DNA of 32,314 nt from JAFLCA01 sp041907145 (GTDB lineage Bacteria > Bdellovibrionota_C > UBA2361 > JAFLCA01): the NCBI GenBank assembly GCA_041907145.1, contig JAYRHW010000099.1:1-32314 (forward strand), in the 5' to 3' direction. The position numbers were made by a program, and so were the translations under genes. Below, piece by piece: positions 7,138-14,710 of the stretch. How positions within the stretch are numbered: position 1 is the first letter of the stretch; each line of letters opens with the position of its first letter. The notes beneath the pieces are model-generated. The model saw nothing but the letters and a program-made list of their open reading frames with translations. It did no database searches and had not been told where the DNA came from.

Positions 7138-7683
7138 TTACTTTCCGCGCGTAGACTGAAGTCGGCGCTGCGTGATGAACTGCTGCAGATTGAGCTTGAG
7201 CACGACCGCATCCTCCTGATTGTCGGTATAATAACGCTCGCGCACGCCCACCTCCTGGAAACCGTCGGATTCATACAGGGACCGGGCAACACTATTCCCG
7301 CGCCGCACTTCCAGGGTAACCCAGCGAACCGCGCGCTCGTAGAGCTCTTGAAGCGCATAGCCGAGCAGCGCACGTCCATGCCCCTGCCCACGCTGATTAA
7401 GGCGCACACCGAAGTTCATAATATGGGCCTCATCGTGAACTATGTGTGCGATCAGGAACCCAATCAATCTTCCCTCTAAACGCGCACCGAATTGGAAAGA
7501 GGCCGCGTTTTCGAATTCCTTCGCAAACAGCTCCTCTGACCAGGGCGGGCGATTAGATTCAAGCTCTATCTCGGCGATATCAGAGGCGGAAGCGACGGAC
7601 AGTCGGCAGAGCACGAGGGCGGAGCCCCCCTCTCCTATCGGGTTATCGAGTTCGATGATCTCCTGCTTGGGCTTTGAATTCAT
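7138..7683 (-). CDS. rimI: Ribosomal protein bS18/uS-type N-acetyltransferase RimI-like (GNAT)
   Basis: A GNAT acetyltransferase that resembles RimI, which acetylates the N-terminus of ribosomal protein S18. It has the acetyl-CoA loop RGQGHGRAL (98-106), the beta-4 stretch DEAHIMNFGV, EVRRGNSVARSLYESDGF and YYTDNQEDAVVLKL. The family normally begins close to the fold, which here starts at residue about 25. The ATG at 7683 has no ribosome site and lies in the T-tract of the rplT terminator. The GTG at 7612-7614 (VLCRLSVAS) is therefore a real alternative. It is co-directional with and next to pyrD. Substrate is inferred from family resemblance. Confidence 0.87.
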   Translation of the reverse strand: MNSKPKQEIIELDNPIGEGGSALVLCRLSVASASDIAEIELESNRPPWSEELFAKEFENAASFQFGARLEGRLIGFLIAHIVHDEAHIMNFGVRLNQRGQGHGRALLGYALQELYERAVRWVTLEVRRGNSVARSLYESDGFQEVGVRERYYTDNQEDAVVLKLNLQQFITQRRLQSTRGK

Positions 7684-7722
7684 AAAAACAAAAAGCCGGC
7701 TTACCTAAGGCAAACCGGCTTT
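7684..7722 (-). terminator. Intrinsic terminator of rpmI-rplT, abutting the rimI start
   Basis: On the minus strand AAAGCCGGTTTGCC and GGTAAGCCGGCTTT form a 14-bp stem (two G-U pairs) with a three-base loop, from 7722 back to 7692. TTTTTGTTTTT follows. This is a textbook Rho-independent terminator. Its T-tract ends at the ATG proposed for rimI. Confidence 0.85.
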
Positions 7723-7744
7723 CACGATAGCAATCGAGACCTAG

Positions 7745-8101
7745 CTACGCGGCTAGTGCTGCCTTCGCACGCTCAGCAATAACAGCGAACGCCGCCGGAT
7801 CATTGGCTGCCAATTCGGCGAGCATCTTGCGATTCATCTGGATATTCGCGTTCTGCAAGCCACGAATAAAGCGGCTATAGCTCAATCCAGAAAGCCGCGC
7901 CCCGGCGTTAATGCGCGTGATCCAAAGCTGACGGAACTCTCGGCGCTTTACGCGACGATCTCGATAGGCATACTTCAGCCCCTTCTGAACCGAGCGTTTC
8001 GCAAGCTTGTAACAACTTCCACGACGGCCAATGCGGCCGGAAGCCAACTTGAGAAGGCGCTTGTGCTTCCTTCTGGCGGCAAATCCACGTTTAACTCTCA
8101 T
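7745..8101 (-). CDS. rplT: 50S ribosomal protein L20
   Basis: 118 residues, the usual L20 length. It shows the basic N-terminal helix (GFAARRKHKRLLKLASG), SCYKLAKRSVQKGLKYAYRD, then WITRINAGARLSGLSYSRFI, and the conserved LAANDPAAF near the end. L20 binds 23S rRNA early in 50S assembly and in many bacteria represses its own operon. It follows rpmI after 19 bases and ends in a strong terminator. infC, the usual first gene of this operon, is not upstream here. Confidence 0.98.
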   Translation of the reverse strand: MRVKRGFAARRKHKRLLKLASGRIGRRGSCYKLAKRSVQKGLKYAYRDRRVKRREFRQLWITRINAGARLSGLSYSRFIRGLQNANIQMNRKMLAELAANDPAAFAVIAERAKAALAA

Positions 8102-8120
8102 GACATCCTCTTCTCAAAAA

Positions 8121-8330
8121 CTACTTGGCCTTCTTCATATACGGCAGCTGCAGAGCAACCATCGGCACGAATGAAGCATCAACCATCATCGAGCCGCGCA
8201 GGTGGCGCATTCTCTTGGCTGACTTCTTTCCGGTATTGTGACTGGTGTTGGCTCGGTAAGACTTCGGCTTACCCTTGGCATTCACACGGAACTTCTTGTA
8301 AGCCGTGCGATTGGTTTTCATCTTTGGCAT
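8121..8330 (-). CDS. rpmI: 50S ribosomal protein L35
   Basis: A 69-residue L35, slightly longer than the usual 64-66, starting MPKMKTNRTAYKKFRVNAKG. It has the conserved HNTGKKSAKRMRHLRG and a C-terminal VALQLPYMKKAK. A clear ribosome site AAGGA lies 5 bases before the ATG. It heads rpmI-rplT. A tRNA-Val gene is 72 bases upstream on the same strand, so the tRNA promoter may also serve it. Confidence 0.97.
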   Translation of the reverse strand: MPKMKTNRTAYKKFRVNAKGKPKSYRANTSHNTGKKSAKRMRHLRGSMMVDASFVPMVALQLPYMKKAK

Positions 8331-8402
8331 AAAGGTCCTTCAAATCGTAATTACCGCCTTTGGGCGCATACGTCGCTACGTGACGAGCACCTCAACAAGC
8401 AG

Positions 8403-8479
<77 letters not shown>

Positions 8480-8492
8480 TCGCGGACGCGCA

Positions 8493-8521
8493 ATACTACA
8501 GAAGAAAGCATGCTTTTACAA
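8493..8521 (-). promoter_or_regulatory. Promoter of tRNA-Val
   Basis: On the minus strand TTGTAA (8516-8521) and TAGTAT (8493-8498) are separated by exactly 17 bases. They are followed by a G/C-rich discriminator (TGCGCGTCCGCG), as is usual for stringently controlled stable-RNA promoters. Each hexamer matches consensus at 4 of 6 positions. Confidence 0.55.
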
Positions 8522-8604
8522 GTCTACCCGGGCAATTAGCAGCTGGATACACGACTAGCTGTCGAGTGTTACTGTCGAAATTATGAAGAGGGTTCGGGCA
8601 GGAC

Positions 8605-8790
8605 TTACTTATTTACCGCAGTCCAGTTGGAGCTTTGATTAAGATTGCCAAACAACTTCAAGGCCGAGGCGTTGACGCTATTCGCCGGACGCAGTGCGGT
8701 CAGCTGCTTAGTCAGCTCCTTCTTAAGCTGAGATAGATTTCCGGGCTTTAAGTGCCGGATTCCACAGGAACGATCTGAATTTGAGGTCAT
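8605..8790 (-). CDS. Small hypothetical protein (61 residues)
   Basis: I do not recognise this protein. It is polar, with a Lys/Leu-rich amphipathic stretch (LSQLKKELTKQLTALRP) and an Asn/Ser-rich tail. It has no signal peptide or membrane segment. Support for it being real: a good ribosome site (AAAGGGGA, about 5 bases before the ATG), its own upstream spacer, and no overlap with other genes. It could equally be a spurious short frame. Two near-identical AAACGTT-containing repeats lie 50-80 bases upstream. Confidence 0.42.
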   Translation of the reverse strand: MTSNSDRSCGIRHLKPGNLSQLKKELTKQLTALRPANSVNASALKLFGNLNQSSNWTAVNK

Positions 8791-8999
8791 AGTTATCCCC
8801 TTTCGTGAGCTTCCAAAGCCACCACGCCTTGAAGCACCTGGAAACGTTTAAAACCCGAAACGTTCAAAACTAAGGGAGAACCTACCGAAAGCTACTCTAA
8901 GTACGCTGTGGACGAGCTTAACAGGATCCTAACTCCATATCAAAGGGGTTTCCTTACAGAATTGCGTAGTGATTTAGGGCATCTATGTCGAGTTGCGCA
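8791..8999. other. Spacer between ctpA and the small hypothetical
   Basis: 209 bases with no supported gene. They contain the tandem repeat at 8841-8870. I see no strong intrinsic terminator for ctpA here. Confidence 0.45.
8841..8870. repeat. Tandem 14-bp direct repeat containing AACGTT palindromes
   Basis: GAAACGTTTAAAAC (8841-8854) and GAAACGTTCAAAAC (8857-8870) differ at one base and repeat with a 16-bp period. Each holds the palindrome AACGTT. They lie about 50-80 bases upstream of the small gene at 8605-8790, an operator-like position. No binding protein is identified. Confidence 0.5.
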
Positions 9000-10430
9000 C
9001 TATTTGTTGGCAGCTGCGGCAACTTCCTTGGGACCCCGGAAGATATTGAAGGTCTTGAGCAGGTCCAGAGCCCGCTGAACTTGCAGGTCACGTTTTAGCC
9101 ATTCGTCGATATTTTCCTTTTCCGGATTGAGCGTCGTCAAATCGCCCCGCACGGTCGGTGTCTTATTAATCTTCTGCAATCCGGAATGATCCTCGGCTCC
9201 GTTTGGATTGTTGATCGCGCCGGGAAGATCCCCTTCGCGCAGCATGTTTCCACTGCGGGGCGCGCCTTCACGATCTTCCGCTGCCGGCTTTTCTGGCGCG
9301 GGCGGCACCGGATTATCGAGCTCGATGTCGGGCTTTACTCCTGTGACCTGAATAGAGCGTCCGCTCTTGGTGTAATACAACGCCGTCGTCAGGGTAACAG
9401 CTCCACCATTCTCGAGCGGCGTAATAGTCTGTACCGAGCCTTTGCCAAAACTTTGAGTTCCAAGAATCAGAGCTCTGCCGGCATCCTGCATGGCGCCAGC
9501 GACGATCTCAGAAGCCGAGGCTGAGCCTCCATTTACCAGCACGACGAGGGGATAATTCGGCTCGGTATCACGAGCATGGGCGAAGAATTTCTGGCGCTGT
9601 CCTTCGACTCGACCATCTGTATAGACGATGACGCCTTCGGTCAAAAAGAGATCGCTAACTTTAATCGCTTGGGTTAGCAGTCCTCCTGGGTTATTTCGCA
9701 AATCAATCACCAGCCCGTGGAGCTGTCCGCCGGGAGCCTGAGGATGCATCCGATCAATGGCGGCCTTCAGATCATCGAAAGTCTTTTCCATGAACTGACT
9801 GACGCGCACGTACCCGAAACCATCGCCCATGTAGCGGCTGCGCACAGACTTCACTTCGATGACATCACGCACGATGGTGAAGTCCATCATATCGCTACTG
9901 CCTTTGCGCATGACCGAGATAGCAATCGGGCTGCCCTTGGGGCCCCGTAACTTCTTGACAGCATCTACCAATGAGTATTCTTTGGTAAACTTACCCTCGA
10001 TCTTCACGATCGCATCACCAGGCTTTATCCCGACCCTTTCCGCCGGCGAGCCCTCCATCGGAGCGACTACAACGAGAAGTCCATCACGAATGGTGATTTC
10101 AATTCCAAGACCACCAAACTCGCCCTTGGTCTGAACTTGTAAGTCTTGATAGAAGTCCGGATCGAGATAGCCGGAATGCGGGTCGAGAGTCGCCAGCATC
10201 CCCTTGATCGCCCCCTCGACCAGCTTGCGGTTATCAACTTCCCGGACATAGTCGCGCTGCACGATTGCAAGCACGTCCGTGAAGATTTTCAGGTCGTCGT
10301 AGATTGAGGTGCTGGTCTGCTCGCGGGCATCGACTCGCGGCAGGTTGTCCCCGCCAACAAAAAGGGCAATGGCCAGCACGATGGCTAGCATCATCCAAAA
10401 ACGTTCCCGGGACCGGCGCGGTATACGCAT
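9000..10430 (-). CDS. ctpA: Carboxy-terminal processing serine protease (S41 family)
   Basis: A 476-residue CtpA/Prc-type protease that trims C-termini of envelope proteins, often peptidoglycan hydrolases and their regulators. An N-terminal membrane/signal segment (FWMMLAIVLAIALFVG, residues 11-26) is followed by helices with LDPHSGYLDP. A PDZ domain is at about 102-185 (GGLGIEI, KPGDAIVKI). The S41 core contains VIDLRNNPGG, the nucleophile Ser305 in SASASE and general base Lys330 in FGKGS, spaced 25 residues apart as in CtpB and Prc. It lies 76 bases downstream of envC in the same direction, consistent with a role in cell-wall turnover with ftsEX-envC. The extended C-terminal tail after the core is charged and of unknown function. 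Confidence 0.94.
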   Translation of the reverse strand: MRIPRRSRERFWMMLAIVLAIALFVGGDNLPRVDAREQTSTSIYDDLKIFTDVLAIVQRDYVREVDNRKLVEGAIKGMLATLDPHSGYLDPDFYQDLQVQTKGEFGGLGIEITIRDGLLVVVAPMEGSPAERVGIKPGDAIVKIEGKFTKEYSLVDAVKKLRGPKGSPIAISVMRKGSSDMMDFTIVRDVIEVKSVRSRYMGDGFGYVRVSQFMEKTFDDLKAAIDRMHPQAPGGQLHGLVIDLRNNPGGLLTQAIKVSDLFLTEGVIVYTDGRVEGQRQKFFAHARDTEPNYPLVVLVNGGSASASEIVAGAMQDAGRALILGTQSFGKGSVQTITPLENGGAVTLTTALYYTKSGRSIQVTGVKPDIELDNPVPPAPEKPAAEDREGAPRSGNMLREGDLPGAINNPNGAEDHSGLQKINKTPTVRGDLTTLNPEKENIDEWLKRDLQVQRALDLLKTFNIFRGPKEVAAAANK

Positions 10431-10506
10431 ACACTAAAAAATGAGTGTTACTGATAGGATAGCAGCAGGCAGGAGCATGTACAAGGTCCGCTGCTGTTTT
10501 ATTGGC

Positions 10507-11673
10507 CTACTTTTTTGAAAAATAGGGCAGAGGGTCCACCGCCGCGCCTGCACGACGTATCTCAAAATAGAGATTCCCGCCGGCACGCGAAGGATCCGAT
10601 GTTTTTCCAATTACAGCGGATTCCTCTACCTCCTCCCCCACGACCACCGTGATATCCACGAGAAGGCCATAGAGGCTATAGCTGCGCTGGCCATGATCGA
10701 TTACGACCACGGTCCCCAGCTCAGGCATTTTCCCCACGAAGACCACCTTCCCCGCCCCAACGGCTTCAACCTCGGCCCCCTTCTCTCCCAGCATGGTTAC
10801 ACCCTTGGCTGAAGCCTGGCCCGTATATCGCTGAACCACCACGGCCCCGGGCACCGGCAGGTGAAGTTTCCCGCGCCTGGAATCGAGCCCCTCGCCAGAA
10901 AAGGAGGAAAACCCGCCTCCGCGAGACTCCTTTCTTGCCCTTGAGCGCAGCGGTCGCTGGTCCGGTAAGACACCGGAGTTGGTCAGCGAAGCCAGCACCG
11001 TCTCCAATCGCAGGGCCTGGGCACGAATCTCGGTAAGCAACCCTTCCCGCCGCTCCTGCTCCCTAAGAAGTAGCCCGCGCAGCTTCTGCCTTTCATCGCT
11101 CTTAAGCTTATAGTTCCTCTTCTGCTCAGCTAGCGAGTCACGCAGCGCTCGCTCCATCTCCGCGAGCTTGGCAAGACTTTTAGAATGTTCCTCAGCCTCC
11201 GTCCGTGCCCTTTCGATCTCGATAAGCAGGGTCGCATCGAAATTTCGAACCTTTTTTAGATAAAAGGCTCCGCGAGTAAGAGATCCCCCGCTCCCCGATG
11301 TGAGAAGCGTAAGATTTGCTCCCCGCCCTTCGTAAAGATAGAGCGCGCGAAGGCGCTTTAAGGACAAGGCCTGCAGTTCCGAAATTCTCTTCCTTGCCTC
11401 AGCAGTCTCGACCTCGAGTCGCGCCTGCTCTCGCTCTGCCTCATCGACACGGGTGTTCGTATCAGCCTGATCAGATTCTAGCGTGGCGATTTTAGCGTTA
11501 ATCTCCTTCAACTCCCGCTCCAACCCCTGCAGTTTGGTAGAAACTGCGGCGACATCTCCTTGGGCGGTCTCAATCTGCTGGTTGAGCGCTGCAAGACGAG
11601 AAGTGAGATCCTCCTGCGCCATGCAGGGCGGGGTGCCTAACGCCAACAACGCCACCAGGAGTATTCTTCGCAT
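10507..11673 (-). CDS. envC: EnvC-like murein hydrolase activator (coiled coil plus degenerate LytM/M23 domain)
   Basis: A periplasmic protein of about 388 residues with a signal peptide (MRRILLVALLALGTPPCMA). A long coiled coil spans about residues 25-235, followed by a C-terminal LytM fold. Every zinc ligand of active M23 peptidases is replaced: the H-x3-D region reads AKGVTML, the YxHL position reads YGLL, and the HxH position reads GNLYFEI. This is what is expected of EnvC, which does not cut peptidoglycan but activates amidases under FtsEX control. The ATG at 11671-11673 is chosen because it starts the signal peptide and has GGAG 5 bases upstream; an upstream in-frame start would add 21 non-signal residues. 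It begins one base after the ftsX stop. Confidence 0.92.
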   Translation of the reverse strand: MRRILLVALLALGTPPCMAQEDLTSRLAALNQQIETAQGDVAAVSTKLQGLERELKEINAKIATLESDQADTNTRVDEAEREQARLEVETAEARKRISELQALSLKRLRALYLYEGRGANLTLLTSGSGGSLTRGAFYLKKVRNFDATLLIEIERARTEAEEHSKSLAKLAEMERALRDSLAEQKRNYKLKSDERQKLRGLLLREQERREGLLTEIRAQALRLETVLASLTNSGVLPDQRPLRSRARKESRGGGFSSFSGEGLDSRRGKLHLPVPGAVVVQRYTGQASAKGVTMLGEKGAEVEAVGAGKVVFVGKMPELGTVVVIDHGQRSYSLYGLLVDITVVVGEEVEESAVIGKTSDPSRAGGNLYFEIRRAGAAVDPLPYFSKK

Positions 11674-11674
11674 A

Positions 11675-12670
11675 TTACTCCGGCAGAAAACGGCGCACGG
11701 CAAGCCAGCTTCCGACGATTCCAACCAACACCCCAACGCCGAGCACGAAGAGCATCCAGGGAAAAGAAAGAAAAATCAGCGGCGCTGACATAAACCCCTG
11801 CACTACTAGTTGATGAGAAACACCGCGCACCAATGAAAATAACAGATAGGTGAAAACAAGCCCCAAAGCGCCGGCTAGCAGGCCCTGGGCAGCGCCCTCG
11901 ATGATATAAGGGGCGCGAATGAATCGATCGGTAGCCCCAACGAGCCGCATAATTTCGATTTCATCGCGATGGGAATACAACGCGAGCTTGATGGTGTTGG
12001 CGATAATAAACCCCGTAAGAACCAAAACCACGGCTATACTTAGGAGCCCGATCCAGCCTAAGCCTTTAAGCAAGGCGTTGACCTGCTGAAGTAGGCCGGA
12101 ACTGTATTGGACGTACTCAACTTCCGGCTGACTTCGATATTCCGCTGCAAAGGCCTCATAGCGAGGTTCCCCATCCGCCGCCGGACGCAATCGAACTTCG
12201 ATCGTAATCGGTAAAGGATTGCGCCCCTGAAGACCATCGAGGATAACTGCCTGCTCCCCCAGCACGCTCTGAAATTCCTTGAGCGCATCGGCTTTACTCA
12301 GCAGGCGCACCTTCTCAACGTCCGACCGAGCGCCGATGCTATCCGCCATCTGCCGAGCCTGCCCCTCAGTCACGCCATCCGCGAGATAGAGGGAGACCGA
12401 TAGATCCTGCCGAGAGGCAGAAAGCCCTGATTTGACATTTTGCACCACAAGCACGGCTACACTCAGAAGCAGCAATGCCACGGCTATGGTAAGAGTGCTG
12501 ACCAGGGTAGTTAACGGGGCCCGAATGACGTTCGACCAGGCACGTTCCACAATATGCCAAACACGATCTTTGCCTGAAATCCGCGGCAATCCTGCAGCCG
12601 CCTCCCAGAGCGCCTTCAAGCCGACAGGACCGGCGCCAAGCGTGCTGTTGCGCGCGCCCTCCGCTCTCAT
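11675..12670 (-). CDS. ftsX: Cell division protein FtsX (ABC-type permease)
   Basis: A 331-residue FtsX: a cytoplasmic N-tail, TM1 at about 52-74 (LTTLVSTLTIAVALLLLSVA), and an extracytoplasmic loop (about 80-205). Three C-terminal TM segments follow around GLLSIAVVLVLTGFIIANT, AAQGLLAGALGLVFTYLLF and SFPWMLFVLGVGVLVGIVG. The conserved motif EIEIMRLVGATDRFIRAP is present. FtsX transmits FtsE ATP cycles to EnvC across the inner membrane at the septum. Its ATG overlaps the ftsE stop (ATGA) and it runs into envC with a one-base gap, so the three are tightly coupled. Confidence 0.95.
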   Translation of the reverse strand: MRAEGARNSTLGAGPVGLKALWEAAAGLPRISGKDRVWHIVERAWSNVIRAPLTTLVSTLTIAVALLLLSVAVLVVQNVKSGLSASRQDLSVSLYLADGVTEGQARQMADSIGARSDVEKVRLLSKADALKEFQSVLGEQAVILDGLQGRNPLPITIEVRLRPAADGEPRYEAFAAEYRSQPEVEYVQYSSGLLQQVNALLKGLGWIGLLSIAVVLVLTGFIIANTIKLALYSHRDEIEIMRLVGATDRFIRAPYIIEGAAQGLLAGALGLVFTYLLFSLVRGVSHQLVVQGFMSAPLIFLSFPWMLFVLGVGVLVGIVGSWLAVRRFLPE

Positions 12671-13347
12671 GTAATCCCCCGCGGACTCTGAAAGTCGCCG
12701 ATTATCTTTCCGCGATCAAGCACCACCGTGCGCAAGTTTAGCTCCTCGATGATGGAGAGATTGTGAGTCGCCACGAGCACCGTAACACCAGCCGCATTTG
12801 CCTCGAGCAACAAGTCAAAAACCACACGGCTCATGTCGGGATCAAGATTGCCAGTCGGCTCATCGGCAAGAATCAGGCGCGGTCGATGAATAAGCGCGCG
12901 CGCGATGGCAACTCGTTGCTGCTCACCACCTGAAAGTGTGACAGGCAACGAATCAGCTCGGTCCTCCAAACCGATCGATTTAAGCAAGGAACTAGCTAGG
13001 CGCTTGCGCTCTGATTCTACCACGCCGAGTACTTCCAAGCCGAATCCGACGTTATCAATGACGGTACGGCGCGGAAGGAGTTTATAATCCTGGAAAATCA
13101 CTCCAATCTCGCGTCGCAAATGAGCTACTCCGTCACGATCGATTGTGGAAATATTTCGACCTCCAATAACTACCTCGCCCTTGCTCGGCGTCTCTGCGGC
13201 GAACAGCATCTTCAGCAAGGTGGACTTGCCTGCGCCGCTAGCGCCTGCCACGAATACAAAGTCCCCCTGCTTTACCTGCAGATCTACCGCCCGCAATGCG
13301 GCCTGATCGGGCGGATAGGTCTTATAGACGTTGTGTAGATGTATCAT
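12667..13347 (-). CDS. ftsE: Cell division ATP-binding protein FtsE
   Basis: A 226-residue ABC ATPase with Walker A GASGAGKST (35-43), Q-loop IFQDYKLL, signature LSGGEQQRVAIARAL, Walker B LILADEPTGNLD and the switch His in VATHNLS. MIHLHNVYKTYP at the N-terminus is typical of FtsE. With FtsX it forms the septal complex that activates the EnvC next in the operon. The start lacks a good ribosome site. It is divergent from the Mla-type operon, with only 38 bases between the two start codons. Confidence 0.95.
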   Translation of the reverse strand: MIHLHNVYKTYPPDQAALRAVDLQVKQGDFVFVAGASGAGKSTLLKMLFAAETPSKGEVVIGGRNISTIDRDGVAHLRREIGVIFQDYKLLPRRTVIDNVGFGLEVLGVVESERKRLASSLLKSIGLEDRADSLPVTLSGGEQQRVAIARALIHRPRLILADEPTGNLDPDMSRVVFDLLLEANAAGVTVLVATHNLSIIEELNLRTVVLDRGKIIGDFQSPRGIT

Positions 13348-13385
13348 TTAAGGCTATAAAAGGACTGCTTTTTTCGCAGCCTCGC

Positions 13386-13943
13386 ATGTACCAGGAATCT
13401 TACCAAGCAGCGCCCGTTCGGGCACCACATCATTTGCGCCGTGGGATATCGTGCTCATTTTTGAAGATCGGGTACTCGGCAGTGCTCCTCGGGCTAAGCG
13501 GGTGTTCGCTTTGGTCATCCCCGCCCAGCACCTCTCTCCCCATACCGGTAACAGAGCACTCCACAGCATGGCTCAAGCTGCAGGAGTCGCCCTATGTCTA
13601 TCAGCATACCGATGAAATGCAGCGCAAAACCTTTCTGACCGGCATTAGAGACTGCCAGGGCAAAAAGGTGCGATCACCCGCGGAAGCCGCCCGGCAGCTG
13701 CTCGTAGGACTGAAGGACATTCGCATTGAAGATCGGCAGGAAGTAAAACTGGTCGAGTACCCGGCTCTGCGCTTTCGGGTTAAAGCGACTCTTGACGAGA
13801 AACCCCTCGAGCTTCTGACCTATACAGTCAGCAAGGAAAGCTGCATTTTTGATTTTGTGCTTTGGCGGCCAGGTTCCGAATCCGAACTGACTCCCGTCCT
13901 AGAAAATGACCAGGTATTTGCTCAGGTCCTTGCTGCTAAGTAA
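13386..13943 (+). CDS. Unrecognised lipoprotein, first gene of the Mla-type operon
   Basis: I do not recognise a family. The visible features are a hydrophobic stretch ending in the lipobox GLSGC (Cys about 40 residues from the ATG at 13386), then about 146 mostly soluble residues with two further cysteines (RDCQGKK and KESCIFD). A mixed alpha/beta pattern is suggested by VKLVEYPALRFRVKATLD. The N-region before the hydrophobic stretch is long; a TTG at 13461 would give a more ordinary signal. The frame stays open upstream to 13296, but that would overlap ftsE. The stop overlaps the mlaE ATG (TAATG), so the two are translationally coupled. It is not MlaA-like, and it carries a lipid anchor unlike ordinary MlaC. 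An envelope lipid-transport accessory is an inference from position. Confidence 0.75.
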   Translation: MYQESYQAAPVRAPHHLRRGISCSFLKIGYSAVLLGLSGCSLWSSPPSTSLPIPVTEHSTAWLKLQESPYVYQHTDEMQRKTFLTGIRDCQGKKVRSPAEAARQLLVGLKDIRIEDRQEVKLVEYPALRFRVKATLDEKPLELLTYTVSKESCIFDFVLWRPGSESELTPVLENDQVFAQVLAAK

Positions 13944-14707
13944 TGGTGATTATGACCGCCCTTCAACGCAATATCCAATCCCTCGGCGCATACGGACTCA
14001 TGATTCGGGAAGTCCTGCGTGACATTGTTCGTAACGGTGTCAATGTTCAAGAACTTTCTCGGCAAATCATCCGCATGGGATCAAACTCCATCCCCATCGT
14101 ATTGCTCACAGCCGGCTTTACCGGCATGGTATTGGCCCTGCAAACAGCCTACGGGCTGCATAGATTCGGCGCCAAGAATTACGTCGGTAACGTCGTAGGT
14201 CTTGGCCTGGTGCGCGAACTGGGGCCAGTGCTAACTGCAGTCATGCTGGCCGGGCGCGTAGGAGCAGGCATCGCGGCAGAAATCGCTTCGATGGTTGCAA
14301 CTGAGCAAGTAGACGCCATCCGCGCGCTGGGAGCCAATCCCATCCGCAAATTGGTAAGCCCACGCATCGTGGCAGCCATTATCGTGCTGCCGCTGCTCGT
14401 GGTGATCGCCAATTTTGTAGGCATGTGGGGCGGCGCAATGGTTGCGGTGTACGAGCTTGACCTCACCGCGCATCTTTACTACCGCTCGCTCATGTACACC
14501 TTGACTATTCGTGATGTGTTCGACGGCCTCGTTAAGAGCATGTGTTTCGGTTTTTTTCTGGTTTCCATCGCCTGCTTTAAGGGCTTGCGGACTCGCGGCG
14601 GCACCGAGGGCGTGGGATTGACGACCACCGAAGCAGTGGTCACTGCATCTATCGTGATATTCGTATCCGATTTCTTCATCACCAAAGCGCTTATATTGTT
14701 GGGTTAG
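13943..14707 (+). CDS. mlaE: MlaE-type phospholipid ABC transporter permease
   Basis: A 254-residue MlaE/YrbE permease of the inner membrane. It shows the family's hallmark run RELGPVLTAVMLAGRVGAG, then MVATEQVDAIRALGANP, and five to six hydrophobic segments (for example IVLLTAGFTGMVLALQ and IVAAIIVLPLLVVIANFVG). It works with MlaF and the MCE protein encoded next to move phospholipids between inner and outer membranes. The ATG at 13943 overlaps the preceding stop; a second ATG at 13952 (MTALQRN) is an alternative. mlaF starts four bases after its stop. Confidence 0.94.
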   Translation: MVIMTALQRNIQSLGAYGLMIREVLRDIVRNGVNVQELSRQIIRMGSNSIPIVLLTAGFTGMVLALQTAYGLHRFGAKNYVGNVVGLGLVRELGPVLTAVMLAGRVGAGIAAEIASMVATEQVDAIRALGANPIRKLVSPRIVAAIIVLPLLVVIANFVGMWGGAMVAVYELDLTAHLYYRSLMYTLTIRDVFDGLVKSMCFGFFLVSIACFKGLRTRGGTEGVGLTTTEAVVTASIVIFVSDFFITKALILLG

Positions 14708-14710
14708 CAA

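Noticed and set aside
8841..8870. Possible CRISPR-like repeats
   Set aside because: Only two short copies with a two-base gap; no spacers and no cas genes.
10507..11673. Active M23 peptidase
   Set aside because: The LytM fold is present, but all expected zinc-binding His and Asp positions are substituted, so an activator role is the better call.
11674..11736. 21-residue extension of EnvC upstream of its signal peptide
   Set aside because: It lies inside ftsX and would put non-signal residues before a textbook signal sequence.
13296..13385. Upstream part of the lipoprotein frame inside ftsE
   Set aside because: It would overlap the first 52 bases of ftsE on the opposite strand and adds no signal-peptide-like sequence.
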